This document shows positions 30,346-40,205 of a stretch of DNA of 64,000 nucleotides, piece after piece. Numbering within the stretch: position 1 is the first letter of the stretch; each line of letters opens with the position of its first letter. Source of the stretch: Tethya wilhelma. Lineage: Eukaryota; Porifera; Demospongiae; Tethyida; Tethyidae. The DNA is taken from positions 317,533 to 381,532 of the forward strand of contig CAXIPT010000018.1 of assembly GCA_964030475.1 (NCBI GenBank). The letters run 5' to 3'. A program made the translations under genes and the position numbers. The notes below the pieces were generated by a model that saw nothing but the letters and a program-made list of their open reading frames with translations, had not been told where the DNA came from and ran no database searches.

Positions 30346-30880
30346 GTACAGCAGAAAGGCAACGTTCGGATTCCAAATAACGCACACTTGTCTATCTGGA
30401 AAAGGGTCGTCAACTTGATTTGCCAAGTAGCTGATGAATTATTAATGAGTATAGAAATGAATGGCTGCCATACAGAGAAAGCGCTTTTCGTCTTGTATCT
30501 AGCGACTCAGCTAGAGAGACGAATAACCGATGCAAAAAGCACGTGAAGACAAAGAAACCAAGTAAATTTATTCAAGAATCAGCTTCTGAAAGTGAGTAGT
30601 CGTTGAGAAAAATCTTGCCAACATAGAAGAATAAGAAGAAGAAGATGGAGAAAATTGGAGGTTTGGCATATTTTAGTTAAATACTTTAGCGATGGTTTTA
30701 GGCCATGTTTTTAGGCTCATTAGAAAGTGAATGAGCTAAAAAGTAGCTTTAGAAGCCTTATAGTGCCAAGTGCTCGTTTTTTGCAGAGTTATTAGCGTGA
30801 ATATTTGTATTGCGCTAATGGGCCATCCGTGCCATTCCTATGTACCCAGTACTACTGTACTGGGAATATAGCACATTGTT
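30346..30880. repeat. Repeat family E, copy 1
   Basis: Shares blocks with 52,190-52,745 and 56,225-56,665: gccatacagagaaagcgctt, a GAA-rich tract, ggaggtttggcatattttag, ttgcagagttatt, and a terminal hairpin cccagtac...gtactggg. In all three places it follows a family-B palindrome, so B plus E probably make one composite element of 0.9-1.0 kb. Confidence 0.65.
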
Positions 30881-31098
30881 TACTAAATTATGAGTGTGAG
30901 TTTGAGCATGGAGCTATAATATCCATGGTTTGAGTGTGTTTTGTGTGTGTGTGTGTGTGTGTGTGTGACAAAAATGAAGTGTGTAAACTATAGCTGTATT
31001 ATGATTATAACTGTAAGTTAAACACTGAAAGTTGAAATGTATGATAGCCAATTATTGTAACAAAATTATAAAAGTCTTCTCAGTCACTGTTTATTAGG

Positions 31099-31815
31099 CT
31101 ACACCTTATAAACGTAAGAAATGTGTCGTATAAAGTTAGTAAACGTGAAATCTTTTCCGTATTTTCTCCTCCACATGTACTCCACCAGGTAACTGGGAAA
31201 CAGTTGTTTGCTAGTCCCATGACCCCTTTTCAGTTTACGCTTGGCCGCATACCAACTACCCTCGATGGACTGTGTGTATGCACCTGTAACTGGGTCTACA
31301 AAGTAGATGGAGTGGTTTACAGTATAATGAGTGTATCCCACAGTTGACAACCGATTGTATGCAGCCCATTGATCGGTGTGAATAGTTGTGCCGGGTTTCA
31401 CATAACGTTTAATGATGGGAAGCAGAGTAGCTACATCACGGGAATCAACCATCACCATGAACATGTTATCTGTACCCCGCTCTATTCCTCCAAGAACCCA
31501 CTTTCCCTGTGTCACCCTCCCAACATGGTATTTCCTCTTCCCAAACATCGACTCATCTATTTCAACTACTGTCCCAGGTCCGCCAATTTTGTCAACTCCG
31601 GTATGGTCATTATACCATGTTGCACATACCTCCCTGCAAAAGTGGCACCAATCTACAATAGTGTGCTCGGCAACTCCAACCCATTTCATGATCACCCTCT
31701 GCTCTAGATCTTCACACCACAGGAATGTGATCTCGAGAATTTTCTCAATGGAAAGATGACTGCCACTAAACCAAGAGCCTGTCCGAATTGATTTCATTCG
31801 TCTGCATGCACTCAC
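31099..31815 (-). CDS. Merlin (IS1595/ISXO2-like) transposase, main exon
   Basis: 238-residue open frame. It contains EIDESMFGKRKYHVGR, LGGIERGTDNMFMVMV, IHTDQWAAYNRL and NHSIYFVDP..GAYTQSIEGSW, typical of the ISXO2-like DDE domain used by Merlin transposons. The catalytic acids are the Asp of EIDES, the Asp of HTDQW and the Glu of IEGSW. The true exon starts a few codons upstream, at an AG acceptor about 31,829 (reading W-R-C-P-V-S after the join to exon 1). Exon 1 is preserved only in copy 2 (47,933-48,129). The frame is intact, but without exon 1 the protein lacks its N-terminal zinc-finger-like part. Confidence 0.88.
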   Translation of the reverse strand: MSACRRMKSIRTGSWFSGSHLSIEKILEITFLWCEDLEQRVIMKWVGVAEHTIVDWCHFCREVCATWYNDHTGVDKIGGPGTVVEIDESMFGKRKYHVGRVTQGKWVLGGIERGTDNMFMVMVDSRDVATLLPIIKRYVKPGTTIHTDQWAAYNRLSTVGYTHYTVNHSIYFVDPVTGAYTQSIEGSWYAAKRKLKRGHGTSKQLFPSYLVEYMWRRKYGKDFTFTNFIRHISYVYKV

Positions 31816-31950
31816 AGGACACCTCCATCTGTGTAGTATATTATTTTAATATTAAATTTTTTGCACTAATTAATTGTTTTATTTTGTTTTTTGTTGTCTG
31901 TCTGTATATACACACAAATGTTTGCACATTGTAGCTAGCTAGCTATCACT

Positions 31951-31982
31951 ATCCATCCATCCATCCATCCATCCATCCATCC
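31951..31982. repeat. (CATC)n microsatellite in the Merlin intron
   Basis: Eight CATC units. The inverted copy (GGAT units, 48,163-48,198) lies at the same place in the intron of copy 2, so the microsatellite belongs to the element. Confidence 0.9.
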
Positions 31983-32002
31983 TTAATTAATAATCATTAA
32001 TT

Positions 32003-32790
32003 ATGGAGCAAGGTGAGAAACTAAGAGAAGATTTGGATGTAATATCTCATTTGGAGAAGAAAGCTGCCAAATGTGAGCAACAAGTCACTACTCTTAGAGC
32101 ACAAGTAGACCATCTAAGGCATAGAGCCACCTATTGGAGATCAAAATGCAGGCTTTTGAAAAGTAGTAGTGATCAGTGGCGGATTTAGGGTGGTTCCTAG
32201 GGTTCCATGGAACCCCTCTTTCAGCTGAGACCTTGCATAATAATTAACTCTGGGGACTGGAAAGTGCTAGCTGGAACCCCCTTTCAACTTAAAAATAGCA
32301 AAAAGCAACTCAAAATCTCACTGTATATCAGTCTTTGGTTTACGATAATACAGTTTCTGACTCTTTCTTGCTGTTTTTTCTCCATTCAGGCCTTGTTGTG
32401 GCAAAATCTAGCTGTCTGCACGCTAAAGGGGTGGGGCTTTACAAACAAAAGTGGGCATAACTTGGCTAAAATTTTCCGTGCGCTTCGCACGTATTAATTG
32501 GAACCCTTCTATTTCAAATCCTAGATCCGCCACTGGTGATTGCTCTGATGGTGAAGATGTTCGAGAACGAGAAAGGCAAGGACTGATTGAAGAGATTAGG
32601 GCACTCAAGCAAGACAACATTGAACTAAAAGATCAAGTCAATGATTTGATTAAAGATAAGATCATAAAGTTTGAAGATAGTAAGTACGCAGACAAAGTGA
32701 GGGTATGCTGCTACCACTGAATGTGAGTGTAAACAATGTAATAGAAAGTGTTTGCAGGGGTGGATCCAGGATTCTGAGATTATAAAGCGC
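32003..32790 (+). pseudogene. N-terminal fragment of the same family as the 41-43 kb gene
   Basis: Reads a coiled coil (LEKKAAKCEQQVTTLRAQVDHL, RHRATYWRSK). After an insertion at 32,174-32,535 comes a second coiled coil (IEEIRALKQDNIELKDQVNDL) and FEDSKYADKVRVCCY. A frame change then leads to LPLNVSVNNVIESV. The same order (coiled coil, HRAA, coiled coil, FEGGKYTDDVRACVYELLSL) occurs at 41,030-41,400. It is cut off at about 32,750, where another insertion-like sequence (caggggtggatccagg) starts. Confidence 0.7.
32174..32535. mobile_element. Short inverted-repeat element (CAGTGGCGGAT ends)
   Basis: 362 bp with ends CAGTGGCGGATTTAGG and CCTAGATCCGCCACTG. GTGAT occurs immediately outside both ends (32,169-32,173 and 32,536-32,540). 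It splits the coding fragment around it, so it is a clear insertion. There is no coding capacity. The ends look hAT-like, but the 5-bp flank duplication is not the 8 bp expected for hAT, so I leave the superfamily open. Confidence 0.8.
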
Positions 32791-33113
32791 GCCGGAAATT
32801 TTATTAGCCATGCCCACAAATAAACTTAGCCCTGCCCCCAAAACATGGCCAGCCACGCCCATTTAGTTCAAAGTATACAGTTAGCAGCGATTTCTCAGCG
32901 AGGTAAGTATCCACGTAGCCCTCCAGGCTTTGAGGCTGTGCTAAATATATTTATTTCTGCCTATAAACTAAGCTTTAGTGGCAGTAGAAACAACTTATTG
33001 TATAATTTAGCTGAGCGTGAGTACAAAATTTCCAACGCAGTTGACTCNAGTTGATAGTTTGTGGCTGTTGAAACTCATGCACAGCCTGAACATTTTCAGG
33101 GAGGGGAGAGATA

Positions 33114-33321
33114 CCATATATCGGGAAATTTTCGTGGGGGAAAATTTTTGCGTTTTCGTCTTGAATAGAAATTCACGGGGAAAACTTTCGTTGATTGCAT
33201 CTTAACTATACGTGACGACCACATACCTTACAAATTTCGTGGGGGAAATTTTTCACGGAAAGCTGCCAAACCGCGAAATTTGCAAAAAAATTTCCCCCAC
33301 GAAAATTTTTCCGCTATACGG
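33114..33321. mobile_element. 208-bp MITE with TA flanks
   Basis: The ends CCATATATCGGGAAATTTTC and the inverse of CCGTATAGCGGAAAAATTTT continue as inverted repeats for about 40 bp around a short spacer. TA lies immediately outside each end (33,112-33,113 and 33,322-33,323), suggesting mobilisation by a Tc1/mariner-type transposase. A scrap of the same family is near 3,600-3,660. Confidence 0.75.
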
Positions 33322-33755
33322 TACCATGGCGGCTGATATGATGTCTCAGGAAGTCCAGTTCTGGTACACCAAAGATGCATTTGTTGGGGTTGATGACAAT
33401 GCCATTTTTGGCCAGGCGCTCAAACACGAGTCGTAGGTGCTTGAGGTGTTCTTCTGGACTTGAACTTGTAATTAGAACATCATCAACATACACAGAGGCA
33501 AATAATAGACCACGAAGTACCTGATCAATGAACCGTTGAAAAGTTCGAGCAACGTTTCTGAGTCTAAATGGCATCTTCACAAACTTTAACAGTCTGAACG
33601 GCATGGTGATGGCTGTCTTTAGGATATCTTCTAGTGCCACTGGAATTTGGTGGTAGGGTCAAGCTTCGAGACGGCATGGTGATGGCTGTCTTTAAGATAC
33701 CTTCTGGTGCCACTGGAATTTGGTGGTATGCTCAAACTAGGTCAAGCTTCAAGAA
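33314..33755 (-). pseudogene. Reverse transcriptase fragment of a different gypsy lineage
   Basis: Reads LDLV.AYHQIPV, KTAITMPF, KMPFRLRNVARTFQRF, the catalytic YVDD box and a thumb segment (NGIVINPNKCIFGVPELDFL). These differ from elements 1-3, so it is a third gypsy lineage. About 70 bp encoding the IPVA..ILKTAITMP region are tandemly duplicated (33,600-33,740). The fragment is cut by the LTR of element 3 at 33,762, so element 3 inserted into it. Both ends of the RT are missing. Confidence 0.8.
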
Positions 33756-33761
33756 CACTGT

Positions 33762-33928
33762 TGTGGTGTCTTTACCACTTAGCTACCACTGCGAACTAGA
33801 TTCAATAGGATTTAATATAGATCTTCAAGAACACATGGAACGTTCGGTCCAACAATCACTGATATATATCATACACACGTGATACATAACATTACATAAT
33901 AGTTCAAAGTACATATCCAGTCACCACA
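33762..33928 (-). repeat. 3' LTR of element 3
   Basis: 167 bp, same ends as the element 2 LTR. It is followed by the purine tract at 33,929-33,943. Confidence 0.9.
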
Positions 33929-33940
33929 CTCCTCCCCTTC

Positions 33941-34566
33941 TTAAAAGCAATTACAGTCATTCAAGTGAAACGACGATGTTTGGTCTCGAAGGGAATATTG
34001 TTTACTAGGGTTTACTGGTGAATTAGTCTCAGAAATGGTAGGAGTGTCCAGAGTAGGTTGGGTATTCACTCCAGAAGTAGGTTCTGTGACGACTGATGAT
34101 TGTTCAGATTGTTCAACCTCTGACTCAGAAACATCAGATGTAGTACTAGGTGGTGTTTCAGTTACAGGTGTTTCTGAAATGGTTCCATTCAAAACAGATG
34201 AAGGAATACTGGGTTGTGAGACATGGTCACCCTCAACGTCATGTTGCGGACTATGACCCATAGCTCGAATGTGATCAATATGTCTCTTCCAGATCCAATC
34301 TGTACCAAATATTAGAGAGGACCATTTCTTTCAATTATAACTCCTGCAGCCCATGGTTGATTTGGACGTATGTTTCGAACAAGTACACTTTGGCCTAAGA
34401 ATAATTCTCTAGCTTTCGCATGCTGGTCATGCTGAAGTTTCTGAGTAGCTTGGTGGGCTACCACATCTTCTTCAACATTAGGATGAAGCAAATCCAGTCG
34501 AGTGCGGACTTGTCTCTGAAGGAAAAGAGAACAGGGCGAAACATTGGTAGTACAATGAGGAGTACT
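33941..34566 (-). pseudogene. Element 3 integrase C-terminal tail
   Basis: Encodes the Ser/Thr/Glu-rich integrase tail (HDVEGDHVSQPSIPSS and onward). Upstream at about 34,290-34,566 are the barrel and linker parts, broken by a 10-bp loss at 34,291 and a 9-bp gain at about 34,521 relative to element 2. The hAT element interrupts the gene at 34,574. Confidence 0.8.
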
Positions 34567-34671
34567 TCGGTAGGCAGTGTTTCCCCTAAAGCCGGGTACC
34601 AGGGCGCTGCGCCCAATTTAAATTACGTAATCCATTGCTCACGTGAGTGACAACGTGGTGCAAGCTAAGCC

Positions 34672-35568
34672 ATGAGTTCGAGTTCTAAAATAACTGACTA
34701 CTTTAGTCCTTCTACTAGTAAAAAAGCTAGGATAGGCGAGTCACCACCATTACTTTCTGATAGTGAAATGTCCCCTAAAGAACCTGTTTTTACCGAACAT
34801 TCAAAACTAGAGAATGAGAGGACCAGCGTAGACGCACACAGTGATGTACGGAGGTCACGCTCGAGGTCACACACACTGTCTGGGTCAGATGTTGAATCAG
34901 TGGACTCTTTGTTCCCAAAGTCAACATCTTCAAGCCAATCCACGTTTGAATCTGACAATCTTTCAGCCTCAGAGTACGGAGGCTCTTTCTACATTCGGAG
35001 GGGCAAGCACAAAATTGGATATAACTCTGAATGGGAGCAGGATTTCTCATGGTTAGAGTACAGTGAGCCCCATTGTGGAATGTTTTGGCGGTTATGTCGT
35101 AAGCATAATGTAACTGCACGCAATAAATCTGGAATTTGGGTCAGCCAGCCTTGCCTACTTTTGAGAAAGGACAAAGTTGTAAGTCATTCACAGTCTGGCA
35201 TGCACCTAGCTGCTGTTGAGAAGGAACAGCTTGCCATTGCATCTTCTGCTGATGGAGGAATTGTTCAAGCTTTTGAAACAACTTTATCAATGCAAAAAGA
35301 GGCTTTAAGTGGAAGTATGCAGATTCTCTACTGGTTAGCAAAGAACGAAGTTGCTCATTTTACAAAGTTTGAATCTTTGAGAAATCTTTGCATTGACTTG
35401 GGATGTGAATACTTCAAAGAGCTAAATCGTGGTCATAATGCTCACTACAGTTCCCACAGAATAATCGATGAATTCTATCTGATGTTATTGAGGAGGATGT
35501 GTTGGCTGCAGTTCGCAAAAGTCCATCAATTGGCCTTATGTGTGATGAATCTACTGATATTTCTGTAA
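34672..35568 (+). CDS. hAT transposase, N-terminal part
   Basis: 298-residue frame from MSSSSKITDYFSP. A low-complexity Ser-rich region (1-100) is followed by a TTF/BED-like zinc-binding segment of the kind seen in ZNF862-like proteins. That segment has WEQDFSWLEY, MFWRLCRKHN and SGMHLAAVEKEQ (about 120-185), then helices leading into the transposase core. The last 25 or so residues are out of frame: a one-base shift near 35,476 moves the true frame into the next ORF. The start codon is the first Met, about 100 bp inside the element. Confidence 0.8.
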   Translation: MSSSSKITDYFSPSTSKKARIGESPPLLSDSEMSPKEPVFTEHSKLENERTSVDAHSDVRRSRSRSHTLSGSDVESVDSLFPKSTSSSQSTFESDNLSASEYGGSFYIRRGKHKIGYNSEWEQDFSWLEYSEPHCGMFWRLCRKHNVTARNKSGIWVSQPCLLLRKDKVVSHSQSGMHLAAVEKEQLAIASSADGGIVQAFETTLSMQKEALSGSMQILYWLAKNEVAHFTKFESLRNLCIDLGCEYFKELNRGHNAHYSSHRIIDEFYLMLLRRMCWLQFAKVHQLALCVMNLLIFL

Positions 35569-36683
35569 CTAAAGAACTGATCTTGTATGCTCGAATTTTG
35601 TGTGGCAATGAGGTAAAAGCTCACTTCTTGAAGATTGTACAAATAAGTGATGGTACAGCTGAAACTATTGTTAAAGCTATCCTGGCTTACCTTGATACAG
35701 CTGGTATTCCTCTCTCCTCTATCTCTGGCTTTGGCAGTGATGGAGCTAATGTAATGGTTGGATCTGTTAGTGGTGTAGCTACGCGTCTAAAGGCCCTACA
35801 GCCACAGCTATTATCCATCCACTGCATCAATCACCGTCTTGCTCTAGGTACCTCACAAGCAGCGGCTTCAGTTCCTTACCTTGTTTGTTTTGGAGAGATA
35901 GTGACAAGCATTTACAAGTTTTATCACTACAGTGCTACTAGACAGAGTGGGCTTGCTGAAATCCAGTCTGTTCTTGGAGACCCTCAACTGAAGTTTAAGG
36001 AACCAAAAGCAGTTCGCTGGCTAAGTCATGCTCTAGCTATTAATGCTTTAAAGCGTTCACTTCCCTCCCTTCTCTGCAGCTTGGAAAGAGAGACATCTGA
36101 GCGGAGCGATCCCACAGCTCTTGGCCTTGCTACCTTGTGTAAAATGTACATGTTTATAGCAACAGTGATGCTAATGAGTGATGTACTGTCTCATGTCACA
36201 AAATTGTCGTTAGTCTTTCAGAGGGAAAAAATTGACTTTTCACAAGTTCAAGCTCTTGTTCAGTCTTGTCTAGAAGCAGTAAAGAATCTGGCAAGGACAC
36301 CAGGGCCAGCTATGAAAACCACCGACGTTGTGATTCAATCTCTGACTGAAGAACATCATGTTCCGATTTCTGGAATTACTGAAAGAAATAAGGTTAAATT
36401 TCAGGAGGATATCCAGCTGAAATACTGCAATGAATTGTGTGAACACTTGGAAAAGAGATTTCCGGATTTACCAGTTATAAACGCTTTCCAAGTATTCAAC
36501 CCTGAGGAGCTTCCAGCTGAGAGAGCTCTTCTGGAATGTTATGGAGAGAATTCAATCAAAGAACTTAGCAGACATTTTTGTGTGGATACTTGTGAGGCTC
36601 TGCAGGAATGGGCAAATTTGCGACTTATTATGGTGCAAGAATGCTTCAAGACACCACAGACGTGTTACATTTACTTGCAGTGA
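35499..36683 (+). CDS. hAT transposase, catalytic core
   Basis: 394-residue frame. GLMCDESTDISVTKEL carries the first catalytic Asp. FGSDGANVMVG carries the second, and SIHCINHRLAL is the conserved CxxH-type block. KAVRWLSHALAI and a helical insertion domain follow. It resembles hAT proteins of the ZNF862/C17orf113 kind. The true protein starts in the preceding frame. The C-terminal end continues in other frames after 36,683. Confidence 0.88.
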   Translation: MLAAVRKSPSIGLMCDESTDISVTKELILYARILCGNEVKAHFLKIVQISDGTAETIVKAILAYLDTAGIPLSSISGFGSDGANVMVGSVSGVATRLKALQPQLLSIHCINHRLALGTSQAAASVPYLVCFGEIVTSIYKFYHYSATRQSGLAEIQSVLGDPQLKFKEPKAVRWLSHALAINALKRSLPSLLCSLERETSERSDPTALGLATLCKMYMFIATVMLMSDVLSHVTKLSLVFQREKIDFSQVQALVQSCLEAVKNLARTPGPAMKTTDVVIQSLTEEHHVPISGITERNKVKFQEDIQLKYCNELCEHLEKRFPDLPVINAFQVFNPEELPAERALLECYGENSIKELSRHFCVDTCEALQEWANLRLIMVQECFKTPQTCYIYLQ

Positions 36684-36935
36684 ATGAGACCTACAGTACT
36701 CTGTATCCTCTTTTATCAAAGTTTGCCCAGATTGCACTTACAGCAATGCAGACTCAGAGAGAGGGTTTAGTTGTATGAACAGAGTTAAGACAACATTAAG
36801 AAATCGTCTAACAGTGACTTCTTTGGACACCTTACTACGGATATCCATAGAAGGTCCAGAGCGTACACAATTTGACTTTGTGAGAGCTGTATCAAAGTGG
36901 TCTTCCAGAAGGAATCGAAGGCTATTAACTTAAGA
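36684..36935 (+). pseudogene. hAT transposase C-terminal dimerisation region, frameshifted
   Basis: After the stop at 36,683 the sequence still encodes TYSTLYPLLSKFAQIALTAM. Then, in a third frame, comes SERGFSCMNRVKTTLRNRL, the conserved hAT C-terminal motif (catalytic Glu in SERGFS), and a basic end near 36,930. Two frame changes (about 36,665 and 36,745) inactivate this copy. Confidence 0.8.
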
Positions 36936-37100
36936 CTGTTTTTTTTTAATTTTGTAATTATAACAAAAATTTGTTTGTAACATAATATTAACACCAATTG
37001 AACTCCTCCTCCTGAAAATTTTTATGGCTACATGCATGTGTGCTTGTAAGTCCAATCAGCTGCTGTTATTGGTCCAATCCTTCAGTGGCAAGTATCATGC

Positions 37101-37140
37101 CCAGAATGCACCAGAATGCACCAGAATGCACCAGAATGCA
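37101..37140. repeat. 10-bp tandem repeat (cagaatgcac) x4
   Basis: Four consecutive copies of cagaatgcac, the last ending in t, in the 3' non-coding part of the hAT element. Confidence 0.9.
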
Positions 37141-37259
37141 TCTTAGAGTACCTAAAATTCAAAAAATTTCTGGGGGAGCATGCCCACAGACCCCCCTAGA
37201 GGCTCGAGACTACCTCCCCCCCTCTTTAATTTTTCTCTGGGGGAATCACTGTCGGTAGG

Positions 37260-39113
37260 TTAACAAGAAGGTCATCAACCTTTGTTGAAAAGACATACTG
37301 TGCTTCTCCGTTGATTTCATGGCTTTCTTAAAAGACTGAACAAATCTCTCTGCAGCACCATTGCTAGAAGGATGGTATGGAGCACATCTGATATGTTTAA
37401 TACCGTTGCTCTTTAAGAATGTAGCAAACTCTGATGAAGTAAATTGTGGTCCATTGTCGGACACAAGTTGCAACGGTAGACCATAAGACGTCTCAACTCT
37501 TGAATAGTTGCGGTAGATGTAGTGCTCTTCATTTCAATCACCTTTGGCCAACGAGAGTGAGCATCAACTACTATCAAACACATACGACCTTGAAATGGGC
37601 CAGCAAAATCAACATTGATCCGTTGCCATGGCTTTGAAGGCCAGGTCCAAGGATGTAATGGAGCAACTAGTGGTTTGTTTCGTACAGCTTGGCAAGCTGT
37701 ACAAGAACGTATCATCTCTTCAATCTCGTAGTCAAGTTTAGGCCACCACAGATTGCTTCTAGCCAGGTCCTTTGTTTTGGCGATACCCATGTGGCTTTGG
37801 TGTAGCTCTTGCAATATGCAATCTCGTAACTTTGTTGGTACTATCACTCGGATTCCCCACAAGAGACAATCTCCTGTAATTGTGAGTTCATCTCTTCGAT
37901 TGTAGTACGGCTGTAACCCAGGTGAGAAAGTCTCAGGCCACCCTTGACGGGTATACTGCATGACTTTGCTTAAAATGGGATCACATCTAGTGGCACAACG
38001 TAGTTTAGATGCTGTAACTGGTAAAGACTGAAACTGGGCTACATTAAATATAGAAACACTGTCTGTATGAGAACTAGACTTGGTGGTTGAAACAGGCAAT
38101 CTGGATAACCCATCAGCATTGGCATGTGCTTTGGTAGGCTTAAATGTGATTTCATAATCATAGGCAGATAATATCAAAGCCCAGCGTTGCAGACGAGCTG
38201 CAGCTAGTGTAGGAACTCCATGCTTTGGTCCCAAAATAGTCGTTAGAGGCTTGTGGTCAGTATATAATGTAAATTTACGTCCGTACAGATATTGGTGAAA
38301 CTTACGAACTCCAAAGATGAGGGAGTAAGCCTCCTTCTCCAATTGGGCATACTTCTGCTCAGTAGGTGTAAAAGTTCTAGACGCAAAGGCAATTGGCCTT
38401 TCTGAACCATCTGAGTAACGATGAGAGATCACCGCACCCATGCCGTAAGCTGAGGCATCTCCTGATAACTGCAATGGTAGATCTGGGTTGTAATGGGCCA
38501 AAACTGGTACACGTGTTAGCATCTCCTTCGCTTTCTGAAAAGTGGTCTCACATTCTTCAGTCCACTTCCATGGCACATTCGACTTCAGCAAGGCATTTAG
38601 CGGATGAATCAGGGATGATAAATTTGTCATGAACTTGCCATAATAATGCAATAATCCAAGAAAGGATCGAAGTTGAGCTTGGTCTTGTGGTGTAGGAGCA
38701 TTTTGTATGGCTTCAACTTTCTGCAACGTGGTATGCAATCCTGTTGCATCTATACGATGACCAAGGTACTCAATTGATGTCTGCAAAAACAAACACTTTT
38801 CGACTTTAAGACGAATGTCATGCTCCTGTAATCTTTGTAGAAGATCTTCCAAGTTCCTCAAGTGTTCCTGATCATCAGCTCCCATGATCAAAATATCATC
38901 CAAATAACATACTACGCCTGGAATTCCTTGTAGGATCGAGTCCATTGCCCTCTGGAAAATGGCGGGTGCCGAGGCGACTCCGAAAGGCAATCTCCTGTAG
39001 CGGTACAAACCTTGATGTGTGTTTACAGTAAGATACTGTCTAGACTCATCCTCCAGCAACATTTGCTGATATGCGTGTCGTAAGTCCAACTTTGTGAACT
39101 TTTTTCCTCCCAC
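37260..39113 (-). CDS. Element 3 pol: RT, RNase H and integrase
   Basis: A long frame (39,113-37,413, 566 residues) starts in RT (KLDLRHAYQQM). It carries RLPFGVASAPAIFQR, YLDD (VVCYLDDILI), RNase H (LSGDASAYG, YTDHKPL, ANADGLSRLP), the integrase zinc domain (HQSHMG...CTACQ) and the first integrase acid (NVDFAGP). A missing 10-bp block at about 37,486 (present in element 2 at 19,957-19,966) then shifts the frame. The rest of the core (LVSDNGPQF, AAERFVQ) continues in a 75-residue frame up to the hAT insertion. This is the best-preserved RT-RH of the element 2/3 family here. Confidence 0.92.
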
Positions 39114-39152
39114 TAATGTAGAGAAAAGATCCTCGGGCTTCGGTAAGGGATA

Positions 39153-39521
39153 TTAGTCAACCTCCAGGTGTGGGTTAACCGTAACCTTATAATCCCCACA
39201 GATTCGGATATTTCCTTCTTTCTTGGGTACGACTACGATCGGTGCAGCCCATTCACTTGTCTCCACCATTTCAACTACCCCTTCTTCTTCTAATCTGTCC
39301 AACTCCTTAGCAATAGCTTCCTTGAGAGCAAATGGGGTAGGCCGGGGGCGATGGAAAATTGGCTTTGTACCGGGTTTTACCCTCAACTTTGCTTTGAAAT
39401 TCTTCATTGTACCAAGACCATCCTGGAAGACGCTTGTATACTTCTTGAGTAAGGCATCTAGCTGTGATCTAATCTCACAGCCCCAATCAATGGCCAATCG
39501 AGCTGGATGTGACGTAACCAA
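39153..39521 (-). CDS. Element 3 RT N-terminal part
   Basis: 122-residue frame with PRPTPFALKEAI, SEWAAPIVVVPKKEG and RICGDYK, ended by a TAG at 39,153 where element 2 has a Gln codon. A 10-bp loss at 39,466 fuses its start to another frame. Confidence 0.85.
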   Translation of the reverse strand: MVTSHPARLAIDWGCEIRSQLDALLKKYTSVFQDGLGTMKNFKAKLRVKPGTKPIFHRPRPTPFALKEAIAKELDRLEEEGVVEMVETSEWAAPIVVVPKKEGNIRICGDYKVTVNPHLEVD

Positions 39522-39997
39522 TCACGTCCAAGTAGGCCGGATCCTTTCCCAGACACCACTGTAAGTGTCATATCTTGTCGTTGATCACCATATTCTACTT
39601 CCACCGACATCTCACCTACAACTGGCATAACTTCTCCAGTATAGGTCTTCAACTTGAGAGAAGACTCGGTAAGGGTTGTTCCTGGAAAAAGCTTCTTGTA
39701 CGCTCTTTCTGACATAATCGTGACAGCTGCCCCAGTGTCAACTTCCACTTTGACACTCTTCTTGTTGATCAACATCTCAACAGTAATGGGGTGGGCAGTG
39801 ACTTCCTCAGTCACCTTGTGCATTGGTAACTCATTTTCAGAGTCAGACGCAGTGTCACTTGATTCACTTGTAGGTACTGTATCTACATACTTAGTCTTTG
39901 CATGTCGGGTTGTCTTCCTGTGTCTCTTCTCTCTCCTTTTCTTTTGACGGCAAACACTTGACAAATGACTTGTTTCCACAGGTGTAGCACTTGGCAT
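39458..39997 (-). CDS. Element 3 protease region
   Basis: 179-residue frame holding a basic Gag end and the protease, with active site VDTGAAVTIMS and the complete GLLGRDWLRHIQLDWP end that element 2 has lost. It is the more intact protease of the pair. Confidence 0.88.
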   Translation of the reverse strand: MPSATPVETSHLSSVCRQKKRREKRHRKTTRHAKTKYVDTVPTSESSDTASDSENELPMHKVTEEVTAHPITVEMLINKKSVKVEVDTGAAVTIMSERAYKKLFPGTTLTESSLKLKTYTGEVMPVVGEMSVEVEYGDQRQDMTLTVVSGKGSGLLGRDWLRHIQLDWPLIGAVRLDHS

Positions 39998-40205
39998 CTT
40001 TGTGACAGCACTTTTCAGCTACATGATTGGTCTTTCCACAATGTCGACAGGGATCTAACACAACTTTGTGTATTACTGGTGGTTTACTGTGCAGCTGCTC
40101 AGCATTCTTTCAGCTGCTTCCATACCTTCTGCAATTTCAATAGCCCGGTTGAAAGTGAGGTCTGCTTCTGTGAGCAACTTCTCTTGGATTGACTTGCTCT
40201 TTAAC
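39998..40205 (-). pseudogene. Element 3 Gag fragment, truncated
   Basis: Matches element 2 Gag from the knuckles (about 40,045) back to the SKSIQEKLL region (40,204), with one-base differences that break the frame. It ends abruptly at 40,205, where unrelated sequence (tagtgacgtcatttcc) begins. Confidence 0.8.

Larger units (their letters stand above)
30882..31983 (-). mobile_element. Merlin-type DNA transposon, copy 1 (5' exon lost)
   Basis: The segment acattgtttactaaattatg ... to the CATC microsatellite at 31,951-31,982 matches 48,150-49,217 in inverted orientation. It contains the transposase main exon and the intron with its CATC repeat. The first exon, present in copy 2, is absent: the match ends at the microsatellite and unrelated coding sequence starts at about 32,003. 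Flanking target duplications could not be confirmed. Confidence 0.75.
34575..37251 (+). mobile_element. hAT transposon, complete, with 8-bp target duplication
   Basis: 2,677 bp inserted in the integrase gene of element 3. The ends CAGTGTTTCCCC and GGGGGAATCACTG are short imperfect inverted repeats of hAT type. TCGGTAGG occurs immediately outside both ends (34,567-34,574 and 37,252-37,259), the 8-bp duplication characteristic of hAT. Removing the element and one TCGGTAGG gives exactly the element 2 sequence. It carries one transposase gene with several frameshifts. Confidence 0.95.
33762..40205 (-). mobile_element. Gypsy element 3, 5'-truncated sister of element 2
   Basis: Very similar to element 2 throughout. 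The 3' LTR is 33,762-33,928, followed by the integrase tail, a hAT insertion (34,575-37,251), then integrase, RNase H, RT, protease and the end of Gag. The match stops inside Gag at 40,205; the rest of Gag and the 5' LTR are missing. It retains several 10-bp blocks that element 2 has lost and lacks others that element 2 keeps, so the two copies decayed independently. Confidence 0.9.

Noticed and set aside
31369..31759. Plus-strand ORFs of 112 and 115 residues
   Set aside because: Antisense shadows of the Merlin transposase; they recur as antisense in the 48-kb copy.
38031..39060. Idea that the 10-bp blocks are a line-formatting artefact, because three coincide with column groups
   Set aside because: The other ten exact 10-bp cases start at arbitrary positions relative to the 10-base columns, in both copies and in different families.
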